Position numbers and translations under genes: made by a program. The notes beneath the pieces are model-generated. The model did no database searches, was not told the origin of the DNA, and was given only the letters and a program-made list of their open reading frames with translations. A stretch of 64,000 nt of DNA, from assembly GCA_963834715.1 (NCBI GenBank), contig CAWIDE010000003.1:342975-406974 (forward strand), in the 5' to 3' direction. Shown here one piece after another: positions 62,866 through 64,000 of the stretch. The stretch is from CAVSUZ01 sp963834715. Lineage in GTDB: Bacteria; Pseudomonadota; Alphaproteobacteria; Acetobacterales; Acetobacteraceae. Positions within the stretch are counted from its first letter, which is position 1; each line of letters opens with the position of its first letter.

Positions 62866-64000
62866 CATCCGGTAATCGCGGCCAGCGGCTGACTTCCCGA
62901 TAGTGCCGCGTCCGGGCTCTGGCCCGGCGGCATCACCATCGGAGGGCTGTTGGATGACCCACTATGTCGGGTTAGACGTGTCGCAGAAGTTGACTTCCAT
63001 CTGCATAGTCGATGCCACAGGCCGCAAGCTGTGGCGGGGTCAGTGCGCGTCCGACCCGGAGCAGATCGAGCGCGCGATCGGCCGGCGTGGCGGCGAGGAC
63101 GTCCGCGTGGGGATTGAAACCGGCCCAATGACCCCGTGGCTGGTGCATGAGCTGCGCGGCCGGGGACTCGATGTAACTTGTCTTGACGCGAGGCATGCCA
63201 AGGCGGCGCTCAAGCTGCAGATCAACAAGACGGATCAGAACGACGCAGAGGGACTGGCGCAGATCATGCGAACCGGATGGTACCGCGCTGTGTACGTCAA
63301 ATCGTTGGACGCGCACCGAGCACGCGCGCTGTTGGGCGCACGCGCCCAGCTCGTCGGCATGACGACGCGATTGTCCAACCATATCCGCGGCGTGCTGAAA
63401 ACCTTCGGCATGCTGCCGGGCGCGAAGCGCGGCCAAAGGTTCGATCGGCGGGTCGAGAGCCTGCTCGCCGAGCGTGCCGACGTGGCGCTGATTGTTCGGC
63501 CGATGCTGGTCGCCTGGCGGCAACTGCGCGAGCAAATTGCCGGCTTCGACAAGGCGGTGCGCACGCTGGTGAAGTCCAGTCCCGCATGCCGGCACCTGAT
63601 GAGCGTGCCTGGCATAGGGGTGCTTTCCGTGCTCGCCTACGTCAGCACGGTCGAGGATCCCGCGCGCTTCCGTCGCTCACGATCCGTAGGCGCGCATCTG
63701 GGGCTGACGCCAAGGCAATACCAATCAGGGGAGATTGATCGCAGCGGGAAGATATCGAAGTGCGGCGACACGCTCGCCCGGACGCTGATGTACGAGGCGG
63801 CGGTCGTGCTGATGACACGGGTAAAGCGGGCTTCCGGCCTGAAGGACTGGGCCCAGGCGATCGCTCGGCGGTCCGGCGCCGGCAAGGCGCGCATTGCGCT
63901 GGCACGAAAGCTCGCCGTCATCATGCACCACATCTGGCGTTCGGGCGCGCCATTCCGCTGGCCCGCGCCGTCCGCGTCCGCCTGATACGCCTCCGCGATC
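62866..64000 (+). mobile_element. IS1111-type element of the IS110 family, copy 2 (right end outside window)
   Basis: Base-for-base like copy 1 from 30681 except for the single G difference in the transposase. The left flank ATGTGTGGA (62857-62865) is identical to the nine bases before copy 1 (30672-30680), while the sequence further out differs, so the shared nine bases are target sequence. The right end and its flank are not in the window. Confidence 0.9.
62954..63985 (+). CDS. IS110-family transposase (IS1111 group), intact copy
   Basis: The product has 343 residues. RuvC-like DEDD domain: Asp8 in MTHYVGLDVSQKL, Glu in VRVGIETGPMTPW, and the Asp pair in NKTDQNDAEGLAQIMR. The linker carries a coiled coil, and the Transposase_20 domain has HLMSVPGIGVLSVLAYVSTV, GAHLGLTPRQYQSGEIDRS and the serine motif GKISKCGDTLARTLMYEAAV. 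It recombines an excised circle into target DNA with an element-encoded guide RNA. GGAGG eight bases before the start. It is the likely source of activity for copy 1. Confidence 0.93.
   Translation: MTHYVGLDVSQKLTSICIVDATGRKLWRGQCASDPEQIERAIGRRGGEDVRVGIETGPMTPWLVHELRGRGLDVTCLDARHAKAALKLQINKTDQNDAEGLAQIMRTGWYRAVYVKSLDAHRARALLGARAQLVGMTTRLSNHIRGVLKTFGMLPGAKRGQRFDRRVESLLAERADVALIVRPMLVAWRQLREQIAGFDKAVRTLVKSSPACRHLMSVPGIGVLSVLAYVSTVEDPARFRRSRSVGAHLGLTPRQYQSGEIDRSGKISKCGDTLARTLMYEAAVVLMTRVKRASGLKDWAQAIARRSGAGKARIALARKLAVIMHHIWRSGAPFRWPAPSASA

Noticed and set aside
1..64000. CRISPR arrays, rRNA or tRNA genes
   Set aside because: No regularly spaced repeats, no rRNA sequence and no recognisable tRNA were seen by eye; a covariance search was not possible.

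Overview
The window is GC-rich and coding-dense. Gene content (a sdhE/mfd neighbourhood, an SldB/SldA-like split PQQ dehydrogenase, DUF3551-like secreted protein, IS1380, IS1634 and IS110/IS1111 elements) suggests an alphaproteobacterium, most likely an acid- or sugar-oxidising member of the Acetobacteraceae/Rhodospirillales. This placement is inferred from gene families only; no rRNA or tRNA gene was seen.

Layout. 1-6.8 kb: a secreted Cys-rich protein, an overlapping phosphoribosyltransferase/HAD pair, a sigma-54 activator, a family-4 glycosyltransferase, sdhE and a methyltransferase. 6.9-11.1 kb: mfd, a degenerate tandem repeat and a ccdAB toxin-antitoxin pair. 11.4-17.4 kb: cupin, LuxR regulator, a split membrane PQQ dehydrogenase and glnA. 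17.2-23.2 kb: a PLD-family protein, then a minus-strand group with a serine hydrolase, a Rieske oxygenase fused to its own reductase and ferredoxin, and an NTF2-like protein. 23.3-30.2 kb: a four-gene carbohydrate ABC transporter, a metallophosphoesterase, a VOC protein and nnr. 30.4-34.4 kb: an exported alpha/beta hydrolase split by an IS1111-type element, then a Tat-type amidohydrolase. 34.6-46.5 kb: pitA, a cyclase-type TPR remnant, an SMR pump, a two-component system, and a tightly overlapping operon (exported protein, MFS, ArsB/CitM-like transporter, HyuA). 46.6-49.6 kb: a kinase fragment cut near an IS1380 element and a glutathione S-transferase.

49.7-62.8 kb is a mobile region: P4-type integrase, AlpA-type regulator, primase-like fragment, a seven-iteron array resembling a replication origin, a small tyrosine recombinase, terminase small and large subunits, small phage-type ORFs and an HNH nuclease, with no capsid or tail gene seen. 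It is interrupted by IS1634 and IS110 elements. The gene order recalls a phage satellite (PICI-like island). A second, near-identical IS1111-type copy starts at 62,866 and runs off the right edge.

A striking property of the window is the number of otherwise well-conserved genes broken by one single-base indel (about 15 genes). Repairing each indel restores a normal family length, and two IS copies in the window differ by exactly one extra G. Sequencing or assembly error is therefore at least as likely as real gene decay. These genes are annotated over their full repaired span with the shift position given.
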